The position numbers and the translations under genes are program-made. Positions 46,093 through 54,898 of a DNA stretch of 64,000 bases are shown piece by piece. The DNA comes from Gammaproteobacteria bacterium. GTDB taxonomy: Bacteria; Pseudomonadota; Gammaproteobacteria; HTCC5015. Under the pieces are notes generated by a model. It was not told the origin of the DNA. It did not search any database and was given only the letters and a program-made list of their open reading frames with translations. The stretch is taken from contig JANQRI010000050.1 of assembly GCA_028284675.1 (NCBI GenBank), positions 1-64,000 of the forward strand, read 5' to 3'. Each line of letters opens with the position of its first letter. The stretch's first letter is position 1.

Positions 46093-46422
46093 TTAACCCA
46101 CACTCCAGAGCAAACGAATTGCTGCGGCAATCGATAAAAAGCAAAATATCCACAATACGACCTGACCAGACGCGCCTTCGAATTTAAACCCCAGGCCTTC
46201 GAACTTAATTGGCCCCTCTGTGTGCCGCAGCCCGGTCACAATAAAAGCCGACAATAGCGCCGCCATCGGCAAACCAACGGTCGCTGCAAAGTGTTCTTTA
46301 ATGATCTCTATAACCAATTGAGGTGCAACATACTTAATCAAACCAATCAGCACCATACCGGCGATCAATGGCACGACTATCGCAACCAACCACGCTGCAA
46401 CACGTTTGGGGTCAGCTTCCAC
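46093..46422 (-). CDS. Small three-TM membrane protein, unknown
   Basis: A 109-residue protein that I do not recognise. Three hydrophobic segments are visible: about 9-30 (VAAWLVAIVVPLIAGMVLIG), about 47-63 (VGLPMAALLSAFIVTGL) and about 87-107 (VVLWIFCFLSIAAAIRLLW). A charged loop (RHTEGPIKFEGLGFKFEGAS) lies between the second and third. It follows the orphan FetB-type permease on the same strand with 26 bases between, so they may be co-transcribed. Confidence 0.6.
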   Translation of the reverse strand: MEADPKRVAAWLVAIVVPLIAGMVLIGLIKYVAPQLVIEIIKEHFAATVGLPMAALLSAFIVTGLRHTEGPIKFEGLGFKFEGASGQVVLWIFCFLSIAAAIRLLWSVG

Positions 46423-46448
46423 TTACGCCTTCCTTATTTCAATAATCA

Positions 46449-47171
46449 TCAAACCTTCTCTGCACTATAATCGGCTTTCACAAGCGATAGAAAACAAGCG
46501 GATGCCAGCCCGGATGCACCAAAAAGCATCGCCATTATCATAACCTGATACCGCACCGCAATCAGCGGGGAAACACCCGATAGAATCTGCCCCGTCATCA
46601 TGCCAGGCAGGGAAACCAGCCCTGCTGCAAACAAAGAATTCACGACCGGAATCATAGATGCCCGCAATGCTATCCCTCGTGCAGACGAATACGCTACGCC
46701 ATTGGCACACTCAGACTCCAACCTCTCAACAGCCAAAGCAATACTGTTCATCGCAGCTGCAAACGCCATACCTGCAAGTGGAATCATATGTGTCGGCAAA
46801 TACCATGGCTGCAGCTGCAATACCAACTGCGTAATAAGCAGCAACGTGAAACCACTTCCAAACAATACTGCAAACACGGCTTTCTTATATAAAGACCGGC
46901 GCCGTTCCTGCAACACAGTACGCAATGCAATCCAGCTGGATGCAATCACCATCACTGCCAGCACCCCAATCACAATGCAGGCACTATCGAGCTCAAAAAT
47001 ATATGCTAACAAATAACCAATTAATAAAAGCTGCACCAGCATTCTACTAATCGCATACAAAGAGGTTTTGTAATTTAAAGACCACCTCTTTAAAACAATC
47101 AGCACAAACAATGCCGGTAAAAAAGACAGCCCCAAATTTACAAGAGATATTGTCTGAATCGAGTTTGTCAT
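46449..47171 (-). CDS. fetB: FetB/UPF0014-family ABC transporter permease without an adjacent ATPase
   Basis: A 240-residue integral membrane protein of the FetB (YbbM, UPF0014) family. Recognisable segments are SRMLVQLLLIGYLL near 40, the HMIPLAGMAFAAAMNSIALAVERL region and SLPGMMTGQILSGVSPLIAVRYQ, the family signature. In E. coli, FetA (ATPase) and FetB together lower iron-induced stress. No fetA is beside it: the neighbours are an unknown membrane protein and a TfoX-like gene. Either the ATPase is elsewhere or the permease has another partner. Confidence 0.88.
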   Translation of the reverse strand: MTNSIQTISLVNLGLSFLPALFVLIVLKRWSLNYKTSLYAISRMLVQLLLIGYLLAYIFELDSACIVIGVLAVMVIASSWIALRTVLQERRRSLYKKAVFAVLFGSGFTLLLITQLVLQLQPWYLPTHMIPLAGMAFAAAMNSIALAVERLESECANGVAYSSARGIALRASMIPVVNSLFAAGLVSLPGMMTGQILSGVSPLIAVRYQVMIMAMLFGASGLASACFLSLVKADYSAEKV

Positions 47172-47219
47172 ATCAGCTCAGAGCATACCCACGTTATTAA
47201 CCATGCTTATTAAATGTAT

Positions 47220-47579
47220 TTATTTTTTCGCTTTTTTTCCTGGTTTTTTTGCTGCTGCTCTTAACGCAGCAGAATACGCGCTATTTGCCCAAAGCGCCAT
47301 TTCCTCTACATTATCCATAGCTTCCTCAGGTGCTTGATAATAAGACATTGACATCTCTTTGTCTTTTTTACGATACGTAAACGCTTCGAGCCCTTTGGAA
47401 CGAAAATCATCGATATTCTGATCATCTACTTTTAAATACAAAGTTCGGTCAGCAACCAACCCAAACATCAAACCATCGAGAAAAAAACCATAGCCACCAA
47501 ACATGCGTTTACTTTGCACAGGGCCTATTGTTTGCAAGAGATCAAGAAGATATAGAATAAACTCTTTATCTTTCATCAA
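47220..47579 (-). CDS. TfoX N-terminal domain protein
   Basis: A 119-residue protein with only the TfoX/Sxy N-terminal domain: QTIGPVQSKRMFGGYGFFLD, MFGLVADRTLYLKVDD and EAFTYRKKDKEMSMSYYQAP. The C-terminal TfoX domain of full competence regulators is absent and is replaced by a basic Ala/Lys tail (AAAKKPGKKAKK). Stand-alone N-domains are common and of unknown role, so a function in competence should not be assumed. Confidence 0.88.
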   Translation of the reverse strand: MMKDKEFILYLLDLLQTIGPVQSKRMFGGYGFFLDGLMFGLVADRTLYLKVDDQNIDDFRSKGLEAFTYRKKDKEMSMSYYQAPEEAMDNVEEMALWANSAYSAALRAAAKKPGKKAKK

Positions 47580-47675
47580 AGAAAACTACCACGGAAAAAA
47601 CTCGGTTTTTTTAAAACCATAGCAACAAAAATTATTTAGAATACAATCTGGCTTCATAGCAGGAACCACACACTT

Positions 47676-49124
47676 CTACTCTACCGTGGAGACTGTTACC
47701 AGTTTGGCCTGCAATTCTTCTTTTTTCTTATGAAGCCAGGGGGCTTGTCTGAATGCGATTGCCTGATCATATTTTTCAATAGCTGCCCTGATATCTCCGT
47801 CACCAGCCAGCTTATCACCCCAACGAGTCAATGACCGCGTATAATAAGTCAGCTTCTTCGCATAATAAGGACTTAAACTGCTGACCTTTTGATAGTGTTT
47901 TACCGCTTCAGGGTAAGAGCCGCTCCAATACATTTTCTCCGCAATATAGATATGCGCCTCGATAAACTCCGGATTCAAAGACAGCGCTTTGTTGATTTTT
48001 TCGAATGCCTGATCTTTTTTACCGGAACGGTCAAATGCAACCCCCCAACCAAAATAAATTCGGGGGTTATCAGGGTCCAATTCAATGGCTTTTTGAAAGT
48101 GTGCATTCGCACCTTCTTCATCACCACGCATTGCATGAACCAAACCCCAACCGTTATAGATCATACCGGCATTCGGATCTATTTTGACCGCCTGCTCAAA
48201 TTTCGCATCGGCCTCATCATGCTTACCCCGCCCGGCCAACGCCAATCCCCAGTTTGAATAAGCTAATGGAAATTCCGGATCAAGCAAAATTGCCTGCTGA
48301 AACTTCTCCTTAGCGCTGTCAGTTTTTCCCTCTTGTAAATGTATCAAACCCCATAAGTTATAAGCCCAGACATCATCCTCAACCGGCGGCTTTATCAAAC
48401 ACATTTGCAGCAGATTCTTGGCTCTTTCGGGATCCTTATTAACAAGGTAATAGGCCATCAGATATGGGTCAGTAGATTCAATCAGTTTTTCGGCCCCACG
48501 CCTCACCAGCGTGTTTACTTCTTTAGCATATACGCTGAGACTTTGGCTATTAACCCCCTTTTGGGTCAGGCGTATGCGCAGCTGAAATAAATCACCATCG
48601 TGTGTAATTTCACCACCGATTCGCTTTTCAGAAAAACCGAATAACGCCTGCACATAACCCAATAATGACTTGATCGATATGCCTGCACCGGGCACCTGAA
48701 TATCGGCTTGCAGCCAGTCAGCTGCCAACACATGCCCCTCACGCTGCGACATAACTTCAGTATGAATCTTCAGCGCCTGATCAATCAGCCTGTGCGCAAC
48801 AACCTCAGCCGTATATCCGCGGCGCACAAGGTCTTGCGGCACCCGTATCGGCTCAATCATCACAATATCCTGCCACATTGCCTTGGCAGCACTGCCAATC
48901 AACACAAACACCAATATCAGCAAAACAAAGGAAGTCGCAATAGAGCGGATATGCCCCAGTTTTTCAGCAAAATGCTTAAGCGTGAAAACAGGCTTGGGCT
49001 TGTCCGCGGCAGGCACTTGCTCTGTATTTTCAGCCTGTGCGTCCTTAACCTCATGAGTATTATCGCCTTCAGCTGCCTGCAGACCTGTATTATCAGCATC
49101 AGGTGTTGACTGGTTAGCGTTCAT
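47676..49124 (-). CDS. Inner-membrane-anchored tetratricopeptide repeat protein
   Basis: A 482-residue protein with a polar, acidic N-terminal cytoplasmic region of about 60 residues, one TM helix near 62-85 (IATSFVLLILVFVLIGSAA), a domain of unknown type (about 90-240), and then at least five TPRs from about 255 to 460, e.g. AYSNWGLALAGRGKHDEADA, IYNGWGLVHAMRGDEEGANA and IYFGWGVAFDRSGKKDQAFE. The repeats are nearly identical in their WGL core. It probably scaffolds a protein complex in the periplasm. No partner is evident. Confidence 0.8.
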   Translation of the reverse strand: MNANQSTPDADNTGLQAAEGDNTHEVKDAQAENTEQVPAADKPKPVFTLKHFAEKLGHIRSIATSFVLLILVFVLIGSAAKAMWQDIVMIEPIRVPQDLVRRGYTAEVVAHRLIDQALKIHTEVMSQREGHVLAADWLQADIQVPGAGISIKSLLGYVQALFGFSEKRIGGEITHDGDLFQLRIRLTQKGVNSQSLSVYAKEVNTLVRRGAEKLIESTDPYLMAYYLVNKDPERAKNLLQMCLIKPPVEDDVWAYNLWGLIHLQEGKTDSAKEKFQQAILLDPEFPLAYSNWGLALAGRGKHDEADAKFEQAVKIDPNAGMIYNGWGLVHAMRGDEEGANAHFQKAIELDPDNPRIYFGWGVAFDRSGKKDQAFEKINKALSLNPEFIEAHIYIAEKMYWSGSYPEAVKHYQKVSSLSPYYAKKLTYYTRSLTRWGDKLAGDGDIRAAIEKYDQAIAFRQAPWLHKKKEELQAKLVTVSTVE

Positions 49125-49190
49125 CTATACCCCGGGATTTAATATAGCGTTGATCCGGTGTCTTGAAAATCAGACTTTCATCATGATATC

Positions 49191-49510
49191 AGAACCTATC
49201 TCATAATATCCCGCGAGCCGCGTTACTGGCGCAAAGGTGGGTATGCTAGGCGCACTGTGCAGGACAGTACTCATTGTACGGCTAAGCAGGGCAACGACGC
49301 ATACCCACCTTTGCGCCGTAACCCCTTATGGGACCGGGCGTTTTTGACGCAGAGCTTTGTTACTCCTCGCTCATTAACGCCAGGGATGGCGTGTATGCAG
49401 AAAATGCAGGAGCATTTTTCTGCGTACATTCAGTACACTACGTTCGTCGCGCCGCGTCCTGCGTCAAAAATCCCACGGTCGCGACCGTGGGATATTATGA
49501 GATAGGTTCT
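49191..49510. mobile_element. MITE-like element: 22-bp terminal inverted repeats and nested hairpins, no ORF
   Basis: A 320-bp element flanked by perfect 22-nt inverted repeats beginning AGAACCTATCTCATAA (49191-49212) and its complement (49489-49510). Inside are further inverted repeats: a 19-bp pair beginning GGCGCAAAGGTGGG (49228-49246 and 49299-49317), a 12-bp pair TTTTTGACGCAG/CTGCGTCAAAAA (49341-49352 and 49459-49470), a GCAGAAAATGC/GCATTTTTCTGC hairpin near 49418, and a perfect 22-bp palindrome (49471-49492) overlapping the right end. No transposase is encoded and no target duplication is obvious. It fits a non-autonomous, transposon-derived element. Inserted between the TPR gene and the 3' end of thyA, it could also act as a terminator for thyA. 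Confidence 0.75.
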
Positions 49511-49528
49511 AGTTTAGCCGTATTTTTC

Positions 49529-50323
49529 CTATACAGCCACCGGTGCTTTTATATGTGGATGGGATTGATAATCAACAAGCTCAAAATCTTCATATCTGAA
49601 TTCAAATAAATCGGTTACCGCCGGATTAATCTGCATACTTGGCGGTTTGTAAGGTTCACGGCTTAACTGTTGTTCAGCCTGCTCGAGATGATTCAGATAA
49701 AGATGCGCATCACCCAAAGTATGCACAAATTCACCACAACGTAAACCACAAACCTGTGCAACCATCATCGTTAATAATGCATAGGAGGCAATATTAAACG
49801 GCACTCCCAAAAATATATCAGCACTGCGCTGATACAGCTGACATGAAAGCCTGCCCTCAGCAACATAGAACTGAAAAAATGTATGGCAGGGAGCCAAAGC
49901 CATTTTATCCAGGTCGGCAACATTCCAGGCACTGACAATCATGCGCCGTGAATCAGGATTGGTTTTTATTTGTTCGATAATAGCGCTGATCTGATCAATA
50001 TGTCGCCCGTCCGGTGCGGGCCAGGCCCGCCACTGGTATCCATATACCGGACCCAGTTCGCCGGACTCATCCGCCCACTCATCCCAAATGGAGACACCGT
50101 TATCCTTTAAATATTGGATATTGGTATCGCCTTTCAGGAACCAAAGCAATTCATGAATAATCGATCTCAAATGCAGTTTTTTTGTTGTCACCAGCGGAAA
50201 ATGTTGACTAATATCGAACCGCATCTGATACCCGAAAACGGATAACGTCCCGGTGCCGGTTCTATCCTGCTTACGAACTCCATGATCTTTAACATAACGC
50301 ATTAAATCCAGATATTGTTTCAT
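49529..50323 (-). CDS. thyA: Thymidylate synthase
   Basis: A 264-residue enzyme making dTMP from dUMP with methylene-tetrahydrofolate. Family segments are DRTGTGTLSVFGYQMRFDIS, the catalytic cysteine in LAPCHTFFQFYVAEGRLSC, QRSADIFLGVPFNIASYALL and HLGDAHLYLNH (here HTLGDAHLYLNH). I chose the ATG at 50323 (MKQYLDLM), which gives exactly the E. coli length; an in-frame TTG at 50329 adds two residues. It lies 18 bases after lgt, the usual lgt-thyA pair. The MITE-like element follows its stop. Confidence 0.97.
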   Translation of the reverse strand: MKQYLDLMRYVKDHGVRKQDRTGTGTLSVFGYQMRFDISQHFPLVTTKKLHLRSIIHELLWFLKGDTNIQYLKDNGVSIWDEWADESGELGPVYGYQWRAWPAPDGRHIDQISAIIEQIKTNPDSRRMIVSAWNVADLDKMALAPCHTFFQFYVAEGRLSCQLYQRSADIFLGVPFNIASYALLTMMVAQVCGLRCGEFVHTLGDAHLYLNHLEQAEQQLSREPYKPPSMQINPAVTDLFEFRYEDFELVDYQSHPHIKAPVAV

Positions 50324-50341
50324 ATACAAGCTGTCTCTGTT

Positions 50342-51127
50342 TCAGTGATTTCGGTAAGCAATTATCATTAGCGCTACACCGAATAAAATCATCGGCATAC
50401 ACAACAACTGCCCCATTGTAAGCCAGTCAAACGCCAAAAAACCGATATGTTCATCGGGTTCACGCACAAACTCCACAAAAAAACGAAATATTCCATAGCA
50501 AATCAAAAACATTCCGGATACCGCACACCGTGGCCGGACTTTGATACTGAATATCCATAAAATCAGCCATAAAGCGACACCCTCGAGTAATGCCTGATAC
50601 AGCATTGAGGGGTGGCGCGCTAGCGCATCCACATGCGGAAACACCATGCCCCAGGGCAAACTGGTCGGTCGTCCCCATAACTCCCCATTAATGAAATTAC
50701 CGATGCGTCCACACAGCAGGCCAAAGGGTATGATCGGGGCGATAAAATCAGTCATATGCATTACCGTTGCACCAATTTTTCTGCCATATAACCAGCTCGT
50801 CACCAATACACCCAGGAAACCGCCATGAAACGACATACCACCCTGCCAGACTTTGAACAAAACAAGCGGATTTGCCAGAAAAGCGTCAAAATTATAGAAG
50901 ATGATATAGCCGATACGACCACCCAATACAGCTCCCAACACGATATAAAACAGCCAGTCGCTGGCCTGTGCCGGGGTCACCGGAGTGGTCAGAGGCTGCA
51001 CTCTGATCCGATAACGCAGCAGCCAATACCCACCCAAAAAAGCCAGCAGATACATTAGCCCATACCAATGCACCTGAATCGGGCCAAGGTTAACGGCCAC
51101 CGGGTCGATTTGTGGAAAAGTCAACAT
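50342..51127 (-). CDS. lgt: Prolipoprotein diacylglyceryl transferase
   Basis: A 261-residue inner-membrane enzyme adding diacylglycerol from phosphatidylglycerol to the lipobox cysteine of prolipoproteins such as RlpA. Family segments are VHWYGLMYLLAFLGGYWLL, MSFHGGFLGVL and the signature GRIGNFINGELWGRPTSLPW, followed by RHPSMLYQALLEG. About seven TM helices. thyA follows on the same strand. Confidence 0.97.
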   Translation of the reverse strand: MLTFPQIDPVAVNLGPIQVHWYGLMYLLAFLGGYWLLRYRIRVQPLTTPVTPAQASDWLFYIVLGAVLGGRIGYIIFYNFDAFLANPLVLFKVWQGGMSFHGGFLGVLVTSWLYGRKIGATVMHMTDFIAPIIPFGLLCGRIGNFINGELWGRPTSLPWGMVFPHVDALARHPSMLYQALLEGVALWLILWIFSIKVRPRCAVSGMFLICYGIFRFFVEFVREPDEHIGFLAFDWLTMGQLLCMPMILFGVALMIIAYRNH

Positions 51128-51416
51128 TTTTGCAGCAGGTTCACAGAGCTCCAGTCACGGCGTCTCATTCTAACACCTCATTCCCCTGAGCACAGTATCC
51201 GACATCTGTACTTGAACACTTGCACGCCGCGATATCATAAGGTAGAACGCTCTGGTCAAATTAAAAACCGGCTCAGCAATGCGTGGCGACTGTCACTGAC
51301 AATTAAAGCATTTATCAACCAAAACCGATAAAAATAAAAACCACGGCATGACCAGCTGTAATACACCCTCATACGGCAAATTCAATGTCAGATTAAATCG
51401 GCTCGGAGAATAGCCA

Positions 51417-52190
51417 TTGCACACATTTAGACGTTGGTATCGCTTCACTTTGGCACTGATACATGTGATTTGGGGCATATTACTGTTGCTGTTTGCGGTA
51501 GGTCCGGATCCGGAACAAAGAACCGCCCGTGACTGGAAGATTATTAATCGCTGGATGGCCCGGCTTTGTGCCATACTGGGCCTGCGAATTCAGGCTCATG
51601 GAAAACCCGCAGAAGCACCGGTATTGTTCGTCGCAAACCATATCAGCTGGCATGATATTTTGGTTATGCAGGCCTTTGCACCGACCGGTTTTATCGCAAA
51701 ACGCGAGATCAGAGACTGGCCGGTGATCGGCTGGATGGCTTACCGCGGTAATACATTGTTCATTCGCCGTGGCCGGCGGGAATCCCTGTTTGAAATCAAA
51801 GCAGCAATGGAAAAACGGCTGCAGGAAAATCAAAGTATCGTAATTTTTCCGGAGGGCGGCACCTCCACCGGTGAAAAAGTATTGCCGTTTCGTTCACGCC
51901 TATATGACCCGGCGATTGATCTAAACATTCCGATACAAGCAGTTGCTTTACATTATTCGAGCCCGGATAACCACTCCAAAGACCTGGCCTTCGTGGATGA
52001 TGAAAAATTTCTAACGCATGCTTTTCGTGTGATGGGAGAAAAACAAATCGATATTACTGTACATTTCTGCACGCCGATTCATCCCGACAAGCAGGACCGC
52101 CGAACACTTGCACAAATAACTCACACATCAGTTGCAAACGCACTCGAATCCGAAATCAACATGCTGTCGACCCGGCAACCTGTTGAATAA
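51417..52190 (+). CDS. plsC: 1-acyl-sn-glycerol-3-phosphate acyltransferase (PlsC-like)
   Basis: A 257-residue membrane-associated acyltransferase. Motif I is NHISWHDILVMQ (H-x4-D), motif III is FPEGGTSTGEKVLPFRS, and an N-terminal TM helix is near 16-33 (VIWGILLLLFAVG). The start is a TTG at 51417 with GGAGA upstream. It transfers acyl chains to lysophosphatidate or another lysolipid; ornithine-lipid OlsA enzymes look alike. It is divergent from lgt and convergent with znuB. Confidence 0.88.
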   Translation: MHTFRRWYRFTLALIHVIWGILLLLFAVGPDPEQRTARDWKIINRWMARLCAILGLRIQAHGKPAEAPVLFVANHISWHDILVMQAFAPTGFIAKREIRDWPVIGWMAYRGNTLFIRRGRRESLFEIKAAMEKRLQENQSIVIFPEGGTSTGEKVLPFRSRLYDPAIDLNIPIQAVALHYSSPDNHSKDLAFVDDEKFLTHAFRVMGEKQIDITVHFCTPIHPDKQDRRTLAQITHTSVANALESEINMLSTRQPVE

Positions 52191-52214
52191 CACCGCGTAA
52201 CCAGTGCGGACATA

Positions 52215-53027
52215 TTATCGGCGCCCCGGTAACAGGGTAATTACCGGCAACAGACACAGTGCCGCCAGCACAATCGACGGCCCTGCCGGCAAATCCCATT
52301 GCACCGATGCAGATAGACCGGCAAGCACCGCGATCACACCCACCACGGATGAAAACACCGCCATTTGCTCAGGGGTATGTGCAATACGCCGTGCAGCCGC
52401 AGGCGGAATAATCAATAACGATGTAATCAGCAACATACCAACAATTTTAATTACAACCGCAATAACCAGCGCCATCAATAGCATATAGATAAAACGAACG
52501 CGCTTGACCGAGACCCCTTCCACCGCTGCAACCTCATCATTGATCGTGATCTCCAGCAACTGCTTCCAGATAAAAACCAAAGTACCCCAAACCACAACAC
52601 CAACAACCAGTATCAAAATAAGATCAGGCTTACCGATTGCCAAAACATCTCCAAATAAATAGGCATTAACATCAAATCTGATATCGTCAATGAACACCAG
52701 CAAAACCAGGCCCAGTGCCAGAGCAGCATGCGCCAAAATACCCAGCATTGTATCCAACGGGATTTGGCGGCTCACTTCCGGGCGTAACTGTATAAAAGTC
52801 ATCACCACACCTAACAGCACACACACCAGAACAACCCCCAACGTGATAGGCATACCCAGCACCAGACCAAGCGCCACACCCAATAAAGCACTATGCGATA
52901 AGGCCGCACCGAAATACGCCATCCGTTGCCATACGACAAAGCAGCCAAGAGGCGCAGCCAATAACGCGACACCGATACCACCCAGTAATGCACGGAACAG
53001 AAAATTATCCAGACTGACCTCAAGCAT
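52215..53027 (-). CDS. znuB: High-affinity zinc ABC transporter permease
   Basis: A 270-residue ABC-3 family permease with about eight TM helices. Typical segments are RMAYFGAALSHSALLGVALG, EVAAVEGVSVKRVRFIYMLL and TSLLIIPPAAARRIAHTPEQ. Its ATG overlaps the znuC end by 8 bases, so they are translationally coupled. With ZnuA and ZnuC it imports Zn2+ across the inner membrane. Confidence 0.94.
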   Translation of the reverse strand: MLEVSLDNFLFRALLGGIGVALLAAPLGCFVVWQRMAYFGAALSHSALLGVALGLVLGMPITLGVVLVCVLLGVVMTFIQLRPEVSRQIPLDTMLGILAHAALALGLVLLVFIDDIRFDVNAYLFGDVLAIGKPDLILILVVGVVVWGTLVFIWKQLLEITINDEVAAVEGVSVKRVRFIYMLLMALVIAVVIKIVGMLLITSLLIIPPAAARRIAHTPEQMAVFSSVVGVIAVLAGLSASVQWDLPAGPSIVLAALCLLPVITLLPGRR

Positions 53028-53772
53028 CTTTTATAATATCTCCGTGCAGGTCGTGCTCATGATCATGATCATGGGTATACACTGCCAGGCCATCCACCGG
53101 CTGACCGAAAAGCCTTAAAAACTCAGGGTGCTGCGCAATGGCTTCCGGATGCCCGGTGCAACAAACATGGTGCTGCAGACAAATCACCTGATCGGTCGCG
53201 GCCATCACCAAATGCAGATTATGCGACACCATCAACACACCACATTGATAGCGGTCACGTATATCAGTGATCAAACGATAAAGTGCCTGCTGACCAGTGG
53301 TATCCATCGCCTGATCCGGTTCATCCAGCACCAGCAATTGAGGGTTCCGCAACAGGCAACGCGCCAGCATCACCCGCTGTAACTCCCCTCCCGATATTGA
53401 CTGCATCGGCAATTTACGCAGCTGATGAATTCCGGCTTCTTCCAGCGCCGCGCCAACCGGCTTGTCTTTGCGTTCGGTACTGAGCTCAAGAAACCGCTCG
53501 ACCGTTATTGGAAATGCAGGGTCAATTGACAGGCGCTGCGGCAGATAAGCAATACTGAGCCCCGGACGGCGCTCAATTTTGCCCCCATCCAGTCGCTGCA
53601 AACCCAGCAACGCACGCACAAATGTCGTTTTACCGGCGCCGTTTGGACCAATCAGGCTAATGATCTGGCCTGCATCAATCTGCAGGCTCACATTATCGAG
53701 AATGGTTTGCTTATTGATCTCAACCCGTAAATTATGCGCCGAAATCAGCGCTGACGAGTCAGTGGAGTCCAT
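53020..53772 (-). CDS. znuC: Zinc ABC transporter ATP-binding protein
   Basis: A 250-residue ABC ATPase. Walker A is GPNGAGKTTF, the signature is SGGELQRV, Walker B is LLVLDEPDQAMD, and the switch histidine is in MVSHNLHLVM. The C-terminus has a histidine/aspartate stretch, HDHDHEHDLHGD, that may bind zinc and sense cytoplasmic excess. It is divergent from znuA across only 84 bases, where an imperfect dyad (ATGCTTACTATAAGATATCAT, about 53804-53824) could be a Zur-type site, though the match to the enterobacterial Zur box is poor. Confidence 0.95.
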   Translation of the reverse strand: MDSTDSSALISAHNLRVEINKQTILDNVSLQIDAGQIISLIGPNGAGKTTFVRALLGLQRLDGGKIERRPGLSIAYLPQRLSIDPAFPITVERFLELSTERKDKPVGAALEEAGIHQLRKLPMQSISGGELQRVMLARCLLRNPQLLVLDEPDQAMDTTGQQALYRLITDIRDRYQCGVLMVSHNLHLVMAATDQVICLQHHVCCTGHPEAIAQHPEFLRLFGQPVDGLAVYTHDHDHEHDLHGDIIKDA

Positions 53773-53856
53773 ATATCATTCATTTAGTTACTATTCACCG
53801 GTATATGCTTACTATAAGATATCATAAATACTTCGAATCACTCACTTAGAAGCTCC

Positions 53857-54759
53857 ATGTCACGTACCCTCCTGCTTGCCACAATGCTGCTATTGGCAGT
53901 AACCCGCGGAGAATCCGCCCCACTTGTGGTCTCTACAATCAAACCGCTGCAGTCACTGGCCGGCATGGTCATGCAGGATATTGCCGAGCCGGTATTATTA
54001 ATACCCGCTAATATTTCACCCCACAATTACCGGATGACCCCATCCGGCGCCAAACAGTTGCAGCAAGCTAATTTGGTGCTGTGGGTGGGCCCTCCTTTGG
54101 AAAGCAAACTAACAAAACCGCTGGCGACACTGGTGCAAACAGCGCAAATCCTGACACTCATAGAGGAGCCCGAACTGAAGATATTACCGGCTCGACGCGG
54201 CGGCACCCACAACGCAGAGGACGATCACGATCACCACACAGGTATTGATCCCCACCTGTGGCTGGACCCGGATAATGCCATTGTAATTTTAAAACTGCTG
54301 TGCCGATACTTAAGCAAAACAGATCCGGAAAACGCCGCCCAATATCGCGCTAACACCAAAAACTCCATCAGCAAAATTCAAGCAATGGACCAGGAAATAA
54401 GCGCATCGCTGACAAATTTGCAGGACCGGCCTTACCTGGTATTGCACGACGCATTTCAATATTTTGAATCACACTACAACCTTGCCCAGGCCGGCGCGAT
54501 TACAGCCAACCCGGAACGCAAACCCAGTGCTAAACGCATACAGGCTCTACGCACGAGCATCCACAAAAATAATATCGCCTGTGTATTTACCGAGCCGCAA
54601 TTCGGCACACAGCTGGCGAATATCATTATCGAGGGTACAACAACGCAGATTGCCACATTGGATCCGATTGGGGCGTCAATAAAATCAACCCAACACGAAT
54701 ACATAGCGCTTATGGAGCAGCTGGCCACAAACCTGGTCGACTGCCTGAGCAATCCCTGA
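53857..54759 (+). CDS. znuA: Zinc-binding periplasmic protein
   Basis: A 300-residue cluster A-I metal-binding lipoprotein-like/periplasmic protein. A signal peptide (LLLATMLLLAVTRGESAP) is followed by the SPHNYRMTPSGAKQLQQANL metal-ligand segment, a short His-rich loop (EDDHDHHTGIDPHLWLDP), and C-terminal LVLHDAFQYFESHYNL and FTEPQFGTQL. The His-rich loop, absent from Mn binders, favours zinc. It is transcribed divergently from znuCB. Confidence 0.94.
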   Translation: MSRTLLLATMLLLAVTRGESAPLVVSTIKPLQSLAGMVMQDIAEPVLLIPANISPHNYRMTPSGAKQLQQANLVLWVGPPLESKLTKPLATLVQTAQILTLIEEPELKILPARRGGTHNAEDDHDHHTGIDPHLWLDPDNAIVILKLLCRYLSKTDPENAAQYRANTKNSISKIQAMDQEISASLTNLQDRPYLVLHDAFQYFESHYNLAQAGAITANPERKPSAKRIQALRTSIHKNNIACVFTEPQFGTQLANIIIEGTTTQIATLDPIGASIKSTQHEYIALMEQLATNLVDCLSNP

Positions 54760-54898
54760 ATAGAGAACTCTAGAGCCGACTTTAATAAATAAACCCGACA
54801 AACCCGAAAACGTCATTTTTTTTTAATAAAAAATTCATCAAAACAACACAATTGCCCCTTAGGATCAGCCCAGCTTAAGCACTGACAGGACCTAAGAT

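Noticed and set aside
47220..47579. Competence regulator TfoX/Sxy
   Set aside because: Only the N-terminal domain is present, so a competence role is not supported.
54760..54898. Possible PHO box (CGTCATTTTTTTTT) upstream of the PlcP-like gene
   Set aside because: It lacks two properly spaced CTGTCAT-like repeats; the match is mainly an AT run.
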